Assembly (NCBI RefSeq): GCF_028858725.1
Contig: NC_084768.1
Span: 32,766,664-32,830,663, forward strand
Direction: 5' to 3'
Source: Colius striatus
Lineage: Eukaryota; Chordata; Aves; Coliiformes; Coliidae
DNA length: 64,000 bases
In this document: piece after piece, positions 49,411-61,038 of the stretch
Layout: each line of letters starts with the position of its first letter
Numbering within the stretch: position 1 is the stretch's first letter
Notes under the pieces: generated by a model
What the model was told of the DNA's origin: nothing
Database searches by the model: none
What the model saw: the letters and a program-made list of their open reading frames with translations, nothing else
Made by a program: the position numbers and the translations under genes

Positions 49411-52400
49411 ATTGGTTAAAGCTCTGAATTTATATGTCATAAAGAAAATTGTGTTTTGATTTCATGTTCATTTAGAACAAAGCCTAATGGAAATCCATAA
49501 TAGAGTTTAGCATTTCAATTTAGGACTCTGAAACATTTTAAATTTACTAACCTTCAGAAGATATACAAAAGATATATTGAAGATGGAAGGATGAAGACAG
49601 AGTAATAGGCTTCAGTTTATCTGAAGCTATGAAGTTGCACAGCAGTTTACCTGTGAAACTGCCTGTTTTTGTCGGCAGCACATCTCTTTTTGTCCATTGC
49701 CATCTTTCTTTTGAATCTTACTCTAAATTCTTTGTTGTGTGAACTTTTTCAGGGCAGTGCTAATGGCTTTGGTGTACTGATGTACTCCATTGCATTTTGG
49801 CTGCTTCATCTCATGGAAGTTTTTCAGATCTTTGTGTGTATGTTTAAACTACTAGGCTGAAATCCTTTGTGTAAGGTACAATCCAGTACCCTCTGAAGGT
49901 GGTAGATTAGACCCACGCTGCAAATAATGAAGGTAAAAGAGGAAAAGACGTGGATGTGGTAAATGGAAAGATGTGTGGAAAGTGGTAGGAGAGGAAATGA
50001 ATGCCCTTAACTCCCAGCAATGGCAGAAGCATGACTACAGAAAATGATTGTGACCCATTGTTTCCATTTAGACAGGGAAGAAAATGTGTCTATGTATAGA
50101 TGGCTGTTTTACAGGTATTTATGGGCTATCTATGTCAAATGAAATGAAGTTATAAAATAGCATCAAGCCTGTTTTCCCCTCTGTACCTTCAGCTTATTGC
50201 AGATGACTGCAGGGCATTTCCTTTGAATGGTAACTTCCATCTGTGTATCAGGTTACCAACACAAAAAGCCACATAAAACATACAGGGTCTCGATTACTTT
50301 TATTAATGTCGAGATCTTGCTCACAACAATGAGTATTTGAGACTGTGAGATCTACAGTCTAAGAAGATTGTGAGCCTGCCTCCTCATTAGGTTATTGATT
50401 TTAATTGAAAGGTGACTTTTATTTTCACTTGATATTACAGAATATTGGCTTTTCAGTAAATAACACTATTAACTGATTTCAGAGTTGGAGGACCTGGCCC
50501 AGATCCAGCCTTATTTTCCTTTTGAAGACAGGTCATAGAAGTAAGATGTGTCAGACTGGGCTCCCAGCAAGGAAAGGGAAAATATCTCATGCCTTTTTTG
50601 GGGGAGAATGCAAGCAGTGCCACCTGGCTCAGTGAGATCATTTCTGGAGAATCAGGCACGGTGGCAGGTGACCTGCCTTGAGAAGAGGGATCTGCATTTG
50701 AAAGTAGTCATCTGACTCTCAGCTTGCTGAAGTTGCTGCAACTGGCTATGCTCTATAAGAAATCTCTGAGGAGATAGAACTTGTTGGTATTCAAAGTCTG
50801 TCTTTTTCTGAAAGCAGGACTTATCTAATTGCCGATTGTCTCTCTTCCTGAGCCGAGCAGTTGGTTGTGAGCCAAAGTGATTGGTTAAGTCTGTAAGTCC
50901 AAAACAGGGTTTCTGCAAGAATAATTACATTCAAATTGACCACAGAATATCTACTCTGATGAAAAGTCAATACATAGGCTTTAAAAGGAAAGGCAGGAAA
51001 ACGTTTTATGCTGGGGTCCTTATGTCTACATTGCATTTGAGCTAATCATACAGGAGATGCAAATGCTGTCGACAACACAATATGGAAAACCACCCTTGAG
51101 TTTGCAAATTGGTGCAGGAACCTTGGGACATCAATTGGAAAAGGTTTATCCCACAGTGACAACTGAACAAATGATTAATACTAACAATAACAGAGTGTTA
51201 TTTGGGTTGAACATAGGAATCTGTCTCCAGATCCAAACGTGTGTGTAAAATGAATAGCCGTTAAAAACAGCTGCACTGTGAACTCTTCTGCCACATTCCA
51301 ACAACCAAACATTCATAACATTTCAGAGAAAAAAAGATGCTCAGAATACTGGCAGCATAATTTCTCTTGTTAGGTGACTAAACAAAAGTGATTGCAGAAT
51401 CATTGAGCCTGAATCTGGCAGAACAGCCACTCTCGGAGCTTCACTGACTGCACTGAAGTTCCTTCAGCTTGTGCTGGGATAAAGGAATTCTTAATTTGGA
51501 TGTTATTATCCGATTTGATCCTTAAAAAGATCAAGGATTTTATACTCTTTGCAATACAGAAGATTTGTATTTCCTAGGTTTAGACAAGGCAGTTACATCT
51601 GGCAAGGCACACGTTTGGCCCAGGATTTCTGTAGTGTCCTTCACCAATTCTGACTGTCTTTAGTTTTAATTTTTACTGTGAGAGACTGATGACAGCTCCT
51701 AGTACAGAAATGATCCTTTTAGAACTCACCACAAGGATGAAATAATTATGCTGTGCCAGTGCTTTGCGAATGCAATATGCTATAGACACTGCTATGTGGG
51801 ATTAATCTGGGTTTGCCTGGAATAAGTCCAGGGTTGCAGAGGACTTTTATACCATGATCTTCAAGGGCAGACAGGTATTTAGGTAGTTACTTTTGTAAGT
51901 ATTAAGCTTCCTCTCTTGAAGGAAGATGTAGACATCAAGATTTCTTCAGCTGGGAGCCATGGCACAAGTAGGGAAGCCTTTCTGCCATCACTGAGTTGGA
52001 ATGTATACCATAGCAACGTTCTCTGGTGCCGGTGCCACAGTGAAGTCGTGGGTGAAGTGAGGAAATAAGCTTGAGATTGGTGCTAAAATTAGCAAATGTA
52101 GGATGGAGATGTCACGTCTGGAGTTGTACTTCTCTGTAAATAATTTAATCCTGAATTAATGTCTTCTGTCTAAGAATAGACAATTGGCTATTTTATAGCA
52201 GTAGACTGTTCAGAAAGAGAGATGTTTGGTGTTTTTCCTTTATGGTAGGTGACTCTATTCCTTAGGACTGTGTGTATCTCCATGCTGACATCAGTGTATC
52301 CAAACTTGAACTATATCCTGAATTGTTTTCTGAATGTCCTGAATTTTGATTTCTCAGAAGGAGTTTAGAAACATAAGATGGATGAGTCACTAACATAAAG

Positions 52401-55400
52401 GGAGAGAACAGGTGAAACCGACTCAGGTTAGTAGCTCTTACGCTAAAGGGGGCATCACTGCAGTGTAGACCAGGTTTGGGGATCATTTTTAGCCAGTTGA
52501 TGCCAAGTAGATGTTGAGAGTCTTGTTCAGCCCCTGTATGAGGCCATTCAGACAGCTGAAAAAAGCCATGCCAGGAACTGTATTTTGATTTTGTGTCATA
52601 ACCAGAGATACTAAAAGACTGAAGGTTTTGCTGTTGAAGGATTGCAATTGCAATCACCTTCTATGGAAGCCCAGGACTGAGTCCTTGGCTTTGCATCAGG
52701 GAATTTGGAATTAAGCAGCCTTTGAGCTGCTATGAAGAAACAGCCAGGAAATTTATTTCAGCTTTTTAGATGTCAACATTCTCCCTCACTTTTAAAATAA
52801 ACCTACTGCAAGTCTACATCAGTCCTGGTTTGAGCTTGAATCTGTAGTTAAGGAATAAATGAGTACTTTCTTCCTTTTTCACTGGGGAAAGAGGTGATGT
52901 AACTCCTCAACAAGTCTTCATGAAGATTGGCTTGGCAAAACCACACCTGTCACTTTAACAGTAATATGGCTGAAGCATCCCTCTGCCTTTGCCTGTACAA
53001 AGCCCACTCCACGTTCAGTGTGATTGTGTCAGTTTAATAAAAGCAGAATCTACCTCATTCTTGGTTTCACAGTAAATGCTGAATTGCTTAACAGGAGTTT
53101 TTTTGGTGTCTGTCCTTCCTCACTAATCTGCTAGCAAAATAAGAAGTTCCTTGAATGAATGTAAAGAGTGAGCTCCTCAGCTGTGGTCAAATAAGGTACC
53201 CTGAGATTTCCTGTATTGCTGGAAGACAGAATCCTTAAACCAGAGTGGGGAAGAAATTGCATTCCATCGGCAGCTTATGTGCTTTTCCAGCTCAGACTGA
53301 TTTCTTCACAAACATAGAAGAGGAGCCACTGAAATGTGAAAGGAGGAAATTCTGGAACAGAGCTTTATTTTCTTCAGTGTAGTTTGATCCTGTTCCCGTT
53401 TATTTCAGTGGCTTTAGATCAGGCCCTATTGCTAATTTCTGCTCCATTCAGTTTCCCTGGTAACGTTTTATTTTTAGCATCATTATTCTTCAGAGATCTG
53501 GCATGGAGAGTTCATTTTGAATATGAACTATTATAATTTTGTTTTAAATCTTTCACTTCATGGGCAGAAATGGAGAGGAAAAAAAAAGCTAAGCTGTTCC
53601 ACAAAATATCTATAAATACCTTAAAAATATGTCCATTTCACATGGTTAAACCTTTACTGCTTTTTTCCCCCTATGGCTTCAGTAGAGGATTTTTAAGAGA
53701 CATGCTGTTGTGCATTCACATATTTTTAAATCTCTTAAAAATCATTATCTTTTTGTACACTTAGAGGTGTGTTATTCTGATGTTTCAGATCTGCTATCAT
53801 AGCAGGCCCCAACTGTCAGCAGCACAGTGATGCTAAAAATAATTGGTCTGTCAGAAAAGGTGGAACACACTTCCCTCATCCATCTTCATCACTGATCACC
53901 CTCTCTCCCTGCTCATTGGCAGGACAGAACTAATGAAGCTGTGGAGATTTGATCTGTTTCCATTTCTAGGTTCTGTTTGATGACATATACTCGTGTAGCC
54001 ACCCGAATGCCTTGCTTAAAAATGTCTTCAGTCTCTGTAAGGAAGGAGCCTAGCTGAAATTCTTAGGCTGGAGACTTCAGCCATCATTCCAGGATGGGGT
54101 TAGAGTTGGAGCTTACAGAATGGTTTTTGCTTTTTTCTCCAGTATTACTTGTTTGTCTATTTGAAGTCAACACTATATAACTCTGCCTAAAGCATAAATG
54201 TAGCAGTTGGTAAAGAAATTTGGCTGTCTTGTATAGATTGTATGGGTTATTTATGATTCATTTAACCTCTTCCTCTTAACTGAGCGTGTGGCCAGCCACC
54301 CTGACAAAAAGCAACGCTGGGGAACTTTGGCTGAACGTAGTGGGAGTGAAAATAACTCTACTAAACATTAACAGGGTGAAAAAGTAAGGAAACATGCAAA
54401 CAAACCCCCCTCCCCGTGTCAGTGTGGTGCTTAGAGTTCAGTGATGGTACCGTGCTGACAAAGAGAAGAAGGTAAATTACCATTTTAAAGCTTTCACTAT
54501 TTTTCAAGGCAGTTTTGCTTTAGTGTGCTGTTTGCCCATTAACAGATCAAGGACTTTCTGATTATGTCTTTCACTTGACTTGCATAGGAAAGGTGATCTG
54601 TCAGGATTTATCAGCAGATGAATAATTATTTATCCTCTTATGTAGGCTGCTATTTATAGTATTTGTCAAACAAGTTTTGTCCTAGGGAGGGATTATAATA
54701 TGAATGCTACATGGTGTGATGAAAGCCTTCCCATACCTCAGGCTTTGTAATTTCCCTTTATCTGAAATAATTGCCATAATAAGACATAAGGTCTAAAAAG
54801 CTCTCAGGGTTTTAACTGAAACTCCTATGCTATTCAGAAGATGCCTTGGTTGCAAGCAGATGCTTCTATTTTCCAGCAACCTTCTGGCAATTCTTCTATA
54901 AATGAAAAAGAACCCATCATTTTCTCTGTTGCTAGGGAAATGGTAAGAGAGAAATAATCCTTCCTCTTCCTTGAAGGATTGACCAATTCACGTCAAAAAA
55001 TGTGTCATTCTCGGTATTTTTTAAGCACTGTAGCTTCATCTTTCCAAACTGTCTTTGTTAAGTCTGAGATAATAGAATCTGACAAGACTTGGATGCTAAT
55101 TGGGACAATAAGACCTTGCCACTGTCTCTTGAGCGATTAAGTAGCATGATGAGAAAGTGGCTAGTTATGGCCCGTCTCAGCTGCCATACCCAGGAGTGGT
55201 GCTAATGGCAGTTGATGGGTTGCTCTCTGCCAAATTTACTTGTTCTCTTCACATGGATGTGAGCTTTTTGCCTCTTACAGTGAGCAGGAATGAAAGGCTC
55301 TCTAAAAGAAGGAATTACTGGATCTTACATAGCACAAAGGTTCATACAAATTGCCTGTCAGTCAATTGGAGCTGACAGGCAGGAACGACAGATTGGTGAG

Positions 55401-55503
55401 AGAGGGAGAGTTTGGACATTTGCTAGATTCCAGCTAGAACATTTCTCATTTTGAGGTTTTGAATTTTAACTCTAAAGGGAGAGCTGAAATGCTGCTGCTG
55501 CCA
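49411..55503. other. Intergenic
   Basis: No gene or clear repeat between two minus-strand CR1 fragments. Open frames such as 52262-52657 (minus, 131 codons) have no recognisable domain. Confidence 0.55.
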
Positions 55504-55612
55504 CACAGAATCACAGGCTGGTAGGGGTTGGAAGGGACCTCTAAAGATCATCCAGTCCAACTCCCCTGCTAAAGCTGGTCCACCTAGATCAGGTCTCACG
55601 GGAACATGCCCT
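55504..55612 (-). mobile_element. CR1 LINE 3' end fragment (minus strand)
   Basis: On plus it reads CACAGAATCACAGGCTGG, GGTTGGAAGGGACCTCTAAA, GATCATCCAGTCCAACTCC, then a diverging CACCTAGATCAGG stretch. This is the reverse complement of a CR1 3' end. It lies about 2 kb past the inferred PLPPR4 3' end. Confidence 0.95.
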
Positions 55613-56599
55613 GGTAGGTATTTGGTAGCGTGGGTTAATAATTAGCCCCTGCTTGCATTGATGCTTTTGTTAGTGCTGGTTGCTCCACCTGCTTTGGAAG
55701 ACACTCTCCTGTTTATCAGCTACATGTGATGTGCTGCACATTATTTGCACTTCACTTCTGTAGAATCTTCTTATCTTTTCCCAGTAGAAGGAAGAATGGG
55801 GAGCATTAAAAGTAGGTACCTTGAGTATTTGCAGCCTTGCCACAATTTGTTCCTTGGTTTAAATGATCTACTTAGCTTTCTCTTTCTAAAGCCTGACTTG
55901 AAGACATTACCTGGGTGTTGTGGGGGGGTGTGTATGCACATGCACACAGATGGGAGTTCCTTACTTTTATAAGCATGTGCAGAATGGAGACACTTGTGAG
56001 TTTTGTCCAATGCTTGACACATTCTGTGCTATAAGGGTTGTGAAGAGGATTTTGTTCATTATTTTATGAACCAGGGTTGCCATGCCTTTGAAAGTGTTCC
56101 TGCCAAACAACTGTGCACTGATCTGTTGTATAAAAGCTCTTCAGAAATCAATACCAAGTCCACTCTGGTGTAGTACTGTCTTATGTGGCTTCTTTTATCA
56201 AGACCTCTGAAGCTCTTTTAAAAGCCATCACAAAGTAGATTTAAGTTTCAGTTTAATCACTCATACCTTTGAAAACTCCTTTGCATGATTAGATAGAGTC
56301 ATCAATCTGGATCACTGAGCACTCTTAATTTAGTGACAATGTTGCTGTCACCAGAATGGTCTAAAGAGAGTAAGGCAAGATTTGTCAATAAAGGTAATTT
56401 CTCAACCCAGATCAAGTTTTAGAACATAACCTCTGCATCAAAGGTACCCTTTGGGGGGGCACTTCATTTTTAGCCTAGTTTTAGATTCTTAAAATGTGAC
56501 TTTTAAAATGTTTGAACTCGTTTTCTAGGTCCCAGAGAAGGGGCAACTCCCAGAGAACTCGTCAGATTTGTATTAGCTTTTATCAGAGTCATACCCTAG

Positions 56600-57440
56600 C
56601 AGCATCTGTTCTCCTTTTGCACTCCTTCCCAGAGTCTCTCTGAGCCCCACCTGGGCCACTGCTACTAATACATGTCCTGGAGGGTGAGCTACCAGAACAG
56701 TCTTCAGTCCATGCTTCACACAGCCTCACACAGTCTCCTGCCACAGCTACCACACCAGTAGCTGCTGCTGGCCAAAGGAGAGGCCTCTCCTGAAACCTGC
56801 TACTCATCAAGTGGGGTCAGAACATTCTCCAGCCCCATCCACGAGAAGAGAGCTCCTTCAGTCACCACAGAGGGAGAAGCACCACAACTGCAGGTGTGCT
56901 TCCCTTTCTCTGAGACACCACATATGGTCTTCCAATTCTGTTACCTAAAAAAAGGTAACATTTCGTGAGGTAAAATTTCCCAGGAGTTTCATGATGTCTG
57001 AAGTGGTCGTGGAAGTCCTGGGACAGGGATTGCCAAGTGACCCAGTTCTGCACCGCAGCTGATGGTGATACCAGTTGACCCCAGCGTGCCTCTGCTGGGA
57101 GCACTGTGCATTGTGGTACCACCCAGCAGTGCCATCGGCTGCCCAGTCCCTCCACCCCTAGCTGAGGCAGGGCACCTACTGGAAGCCCAGGCTAGGAAGT
57201 GGCAGCCTGAATGACAGTCCAGGTGCATGTGGGGGAGCTCCTCGAGGTCACTTTGTCAGCTCATACTGCCAGAGCCTTGCACCTCTGTGGCCTTGGCACA
57301 CCACTGGCAGTGTCTGTGCACACCCCAGCTCAGTCACTTAGGGCCCTGCTGTTCCCCCGTTTCAGGGTCTTTCAGATGTGTCCTCACATGGCTGAAAGTT
57401 CCCAATTCACTTGCTTTCTGCTTTTGTTAAATGCTTCTTT
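56600..57440. other. GC-richer block of unknown origin just past the PLPPR4 3' end
   Basis: About 840 bases noticeably richer in G and C than both flanks, with many CAC, CAG and CCA steps, starting and ending rather abruptly. Several frames are open on both strands (56862-57155 and 56989-57228 minus, 57211-57444 plus), none recognisable. It could be a decayed LTR or other insertion. I could not find matching terminal repeats or target-site duplications by eye. Confidence 0.3.
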
Positions 57441-57626
57441 TTGATGAAGACAAGCTTGTTTGGACATTGTTCCTCGTAACACCTTACATCTGTGCTCAGT
57501 TTGGAGGTTTCCCACCGATGACGACTTACATGAGACAAGATGCCTACTATAGAGCAATTAATCTGGGGTGGGAATGAGACTTGACTTCACCACAGAGATG
57601 ACTGAACAGCAATGAGGAATTTCACC

Positions 57627-57632
57627 TTTATT
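57627..57632 (-). promoter_or_regulatory. Distal poly(A) signal of PLPPR4
   Basis: AATAAA on the minus strand (TTTATT on plus). It is followed 15-40 bases downstream by a G/U-rich stretch (CTCTGTGGTGAAGTC) typical of a downstream element, so cleavage near 57605-57612 is likely. This is the best-supported 3' end of the gene. Confidence 0.65.
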
Positions 57633-57745
57633 TTCATGATGTTAGCACAATAAACTCACACAGTAGCATTGATCTGTACTTATTTAACAAAATACATTTA
57701 TAGCAATTTACAAATTCTTTTCCATTTGAAAACGTTGCATAACAT

Positions 57746-57751
57746 TTTATT
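57746..57751 (-). promoter_or_regulatory. Alternative poly(A) signal of PLPPR4
   Basis: A second AATAAA on the minus strand, about 120 bases upstream of the distal one. It could give a slightly shorter mRNA. The downstream G/U-rich context is weaker than at the distal site. Confidence 0.45.
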
Positions 57752-58189
57752 AAACACAATACTTTATATAGAGAATTCTCATTTAAAAACATAGTTTGAG
57801 TATTTTCTTTTCTCAGTAAAGCACAGCCTAACAAAGAAATTCGTGCCTGTTAGCAAGTAAGAAAATCAGAACACTAAGAAGATGTCACCTGTCAATTTGT
57901 TTGATTAATTTTAAATTAAGGTATCAGTGGAATGTAAACAAAGAGTAATTTTACAAAAGGCTCCTTATCAAATATACATGCAGAGGTCTGAGTTCCAATG
58001 TATATATTATTACATTTCTGCTCTCAAACGTAATATAATTTGATAAGCCATTATTAAAAACAGTAGCCTTTGGCACTTTGAGTAAAAAAGAATATATCAA
58101 TATTTATGTAAAGAACACAATTTCAATGATTACACAAGAGCTTTAAAATCTTTTGTTAAGAAATAGGAAACCTTAGGAAAAATATCACA

Positions 58190-58209
58190 CCGCACTTGAA
58201 ATAGTGCGG
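58190..58209 (-). other. Perfect 7-bp hairpin in the PLPPR4 3' UTR
   Basis: CCGCACT and AGTGCGG form a perfect inverted repeat around a six-base loop. On the transcript strand the loop reads AUUUCA. Each stem arm carries a CpG in an otherwise CpG-poor UTR. Short stems with six-base loops are one class of mRNA stability element, but no specific binder can be named from sequence. Confidence 0.5.
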
Positions 58210-59121
58210 CAAGTTTTAGAGTAATAAAAGCAACACAGATGCCAATATATATCTGACTAAAACCAAGGAATAAAGAACAAACACTCCCACCAGGAATCCT
58301 GCTGTTTCAAAACAGCTAAATTGCCAGAGGGAACATTTTCTAATCTTTGCTATATTGCCATTATTCTCCGTTTCAATTGTCCATTATTTCCAGGCTCATC
58401 TACTCACGTTCCTTTCCCCTGCACTTACAAACTAACAAATGATTGCCAACAAATGTCTTATCTCCCTGCATTGATAGGCCAACAGTGATTGTGTCTCACT
58501 TGTTCCTTTAAAGCTAATCCTACCTGCTTTATCATGTACCTAGGGTAAACTAAATCCAAAGGGTTTTGTTCATGACAATCCAAGTGATTGTAATTCCTAG
58601 GAATCTCGTACAAAATTGGATATGAAATACCAAGGACTAAAGATTCATTCTTTTTAAAAGAAAAAACCAATCCTGACTGGTAAGTACTAGAGTCTGAGAA
58701 CATAGTTCTAAAAAATTACTCTGTTTTCTTTCCCTGGCATCTACAGTAGTTTTTCCCAGCTAATGTGCCTTAAATTGTGACAACATATTGTGCTTTTAAC
58801 ATACACAATATGCTGCAACCCTACTGGTTAGCTTCTTACGTGTAACCTGCAGAACACTTCTTCCCAATCACCAATTGTGTGATGCGGTGTCTTCTCTTAC
58901 TAGGAGCAGACGTGTGATCATCTCCTTACAGCCCAACACTGTCCCCAGTGCTGGGTGATGGGCAGATGAGGGAAGTGTTGCTGGACAGGGTTGGCTGACA
59001 GCACGCAGCTAAGCCTGGAGCACCTGTGCAACTGGGAGAGTTTATAAAGCTTTCCAGTGACTGAATCCCTTCTCTGCAGATTAGCAAACACCATCCTCAT
59101 GCTTCTTAAATTACTTAGGAT

Positions 59122-59207
59122 TGGAGTTGGGATTTTGTTTTGGTTTTGAGGTTTTTTTGTGGTTGGTTTGTTGTTTTGGGGTTGGGTTTTTTGGTCTGTA
59201 TGTTGTG
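59122..59207 (-). repeat. Strand-asymmetric A/C-rich tract in the 3' UTR (T/G on plus)
   Basis: On the plus strand this is almost purely T and G (runs such as GGTTTTTTTGTGGTTGG and GGGGTTGGGTTTTTTGG). The PLPPR4 transcript would therefore carry an A- and C-only stretch of about 80 bases. CA-rich RNA is the preferred target of hnRNP L type proteins (family knowledge). It may equally be a decayed simple repeat. Confidence 0.6.
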
Positions 59208-61038
59208 CTATTTATCTTCCTGGGATGATTCTTCCTTCTACATCCTACTTGGCTGGGATAGGGTGGGCTCTTCCTCAGAGTTTTGTGGGGTAGGGTCTGT
59301 AGACAGCTTCTGACTATGTTACATGCATCTGTTTCTCTGATACTCTGGATAAGAAGGCTTAGAGAAAACCACTCTTCTAAAAAACCCAGAGAATAGACCT
59401 GATTTGCTGCTACTTGTTCAGTGAGAAGACTGCCAAGCCATTCCCTTCCCCTCCTAGAAGGGGAGCTGGGAAGTATCTGATAGTAATTCTCTTTCAGGGG
59501 GAGAGAATGAGGAGCTACATTGGGTGAGCACTGCCCCGGCTTCCTTCATGCTTTAAGTCAGAGACAAACGTAATGAAGCATTTCTTCTAGCACACCCAGG
59601 ACAGACTACACTTATTCCTTTCAGGGCATATTCTTTCAACAATTTTGGTCAATGGAGATTTTTAGCAGGCATGTTCTTTTGTTATAGTTGAAGCTTAATT
59701 TAGGAAAATAATCCATTTCCTCTCAGGTGCCAGAAACCCTCCGGATTTTTAAGTGGCAGTGGTGGGACAAAATAGAATGCTTAAGAAGGCTCTGGAGGGT
59801 GTGTCAAGGGAGGGGAACAGTAGGGGCACAATGCAACGCTCATCCAGTGACTCTGCAATGCCAAGACATTCTGTTTTTGAAGTGAAGCATAAATCCCCTA
59901 AGTGATGGTGACTGGGTTCAGCTCGTGATTGTTCTTGTGGCATACCAAGCAAGTGAGGTGAATGACTGCTTCAAAGTTTGAGCCGTGATATTAATTACTG
60001 TCTCCTGGGAAGCTGCTCAGGAAAGCGGCCATTTGTTTTCATTTACTGATGGCTCACCTTTCACATTTGCACATCTTGCAGTTAGTGGTGTCCTGCACTA
60101 CATGGTTAAAAACTAAGAAAAACAAATGGAAGTGTTTCTGAAGGACAGAGTAAGAGGTTTAAAAATGTAAAATCTGAATAGTTTGTAGCACTTTAAAAGA
60201 CCCCTTAAAAAAAACATAACTGAAAACAATTCTACGAGTTAGCCCACTAAGAAGCAGCCTCTTCATTAGTAGCACCTGTTCTTAAACAAAAATCGAGCAG
60301 CAGCAGCAAAACTATTCAAAATAGATAGTTATTCCATCCTAATGGAATGTCACCCACACATTTTTTTTTGTTGCAGTAGACATCTTAAAGAACTACACGA
60401 AACCTTTGCAATCTTTGAATGTGACAGATCCACTATAACAAAGCTGTAAATATTTCCTACGCTAAATGAATGCAGCCAGCATCATCATAGTATTAGCAAT
60501 AGTACTTTGAAAGTAACTGCACAGCAATATGTCATGTGTCTGCAGAGTCTAGTAAGTATGCAACTTTTCAAAACATGTAAAGTTATCATCAGCACCATCC
60601 TGTATTAAAGATTTGGTGCAAATTCTGCAAAGGTGAATATATACCACTGACACAGCCTTTGCTGTGAAAAATCCAGTCACTTTTGGACACTAATATAAAT
60701 AAAATAAAAAGTTGGCACATTCAGGAAATAAAGTGTCTGTGTTCAAGACCACTGTTCTGATTGACATCGTCACCCTCTGATAGATGTTTTGAGTCTGAAG
60801 AAACAAGTTGCATGAAAGTGTTTCACATTAGTTAGGTTCTGGCATTGTGCTTTTCCCCCCACCACATGCTTTCCACAGGCTCATGCACATTGCACGTCAG
60901 CAGTGTTGAACAACAGTCGGGCTGCTGGTCAAGAATTTGGCACGTCAAGGGTAAGTATCGGCTCGAAGCAAAGAGAGCAGAACCTGTGGCAAGATGTACT
61001 TCCTCTGTGGTGGTCCAGACCAGCTGATATGTCTCCTC

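Larger units (their letters stand above)
57605..61038 (-). other. PLPPR4: PLPPR4 3' untranslated region (about 3.4 kb)
   Basis: This is the sequence downstream of the PLPPR4 stop codon on the minus strand. Between the stop and 57752 I found no AATAAA or ATTAAA on that strand. The first canonical signals are at 57751-57746 and 57632-57627, so the UTR is inferred to run 3.3-3.4 kb. It is AT-rich and free of recognisable interspersed repeats, as expected for a constrained neuronal 3' UTR. It contains a 7-bp CpG-bearing hairpin at 58190-58209 and an A/C-rich transcript tract at 59122-59207. The exact 3' end is an inference from the signals only; shorter isoforms using variant signals are possible. 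Confidence 0.75.
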
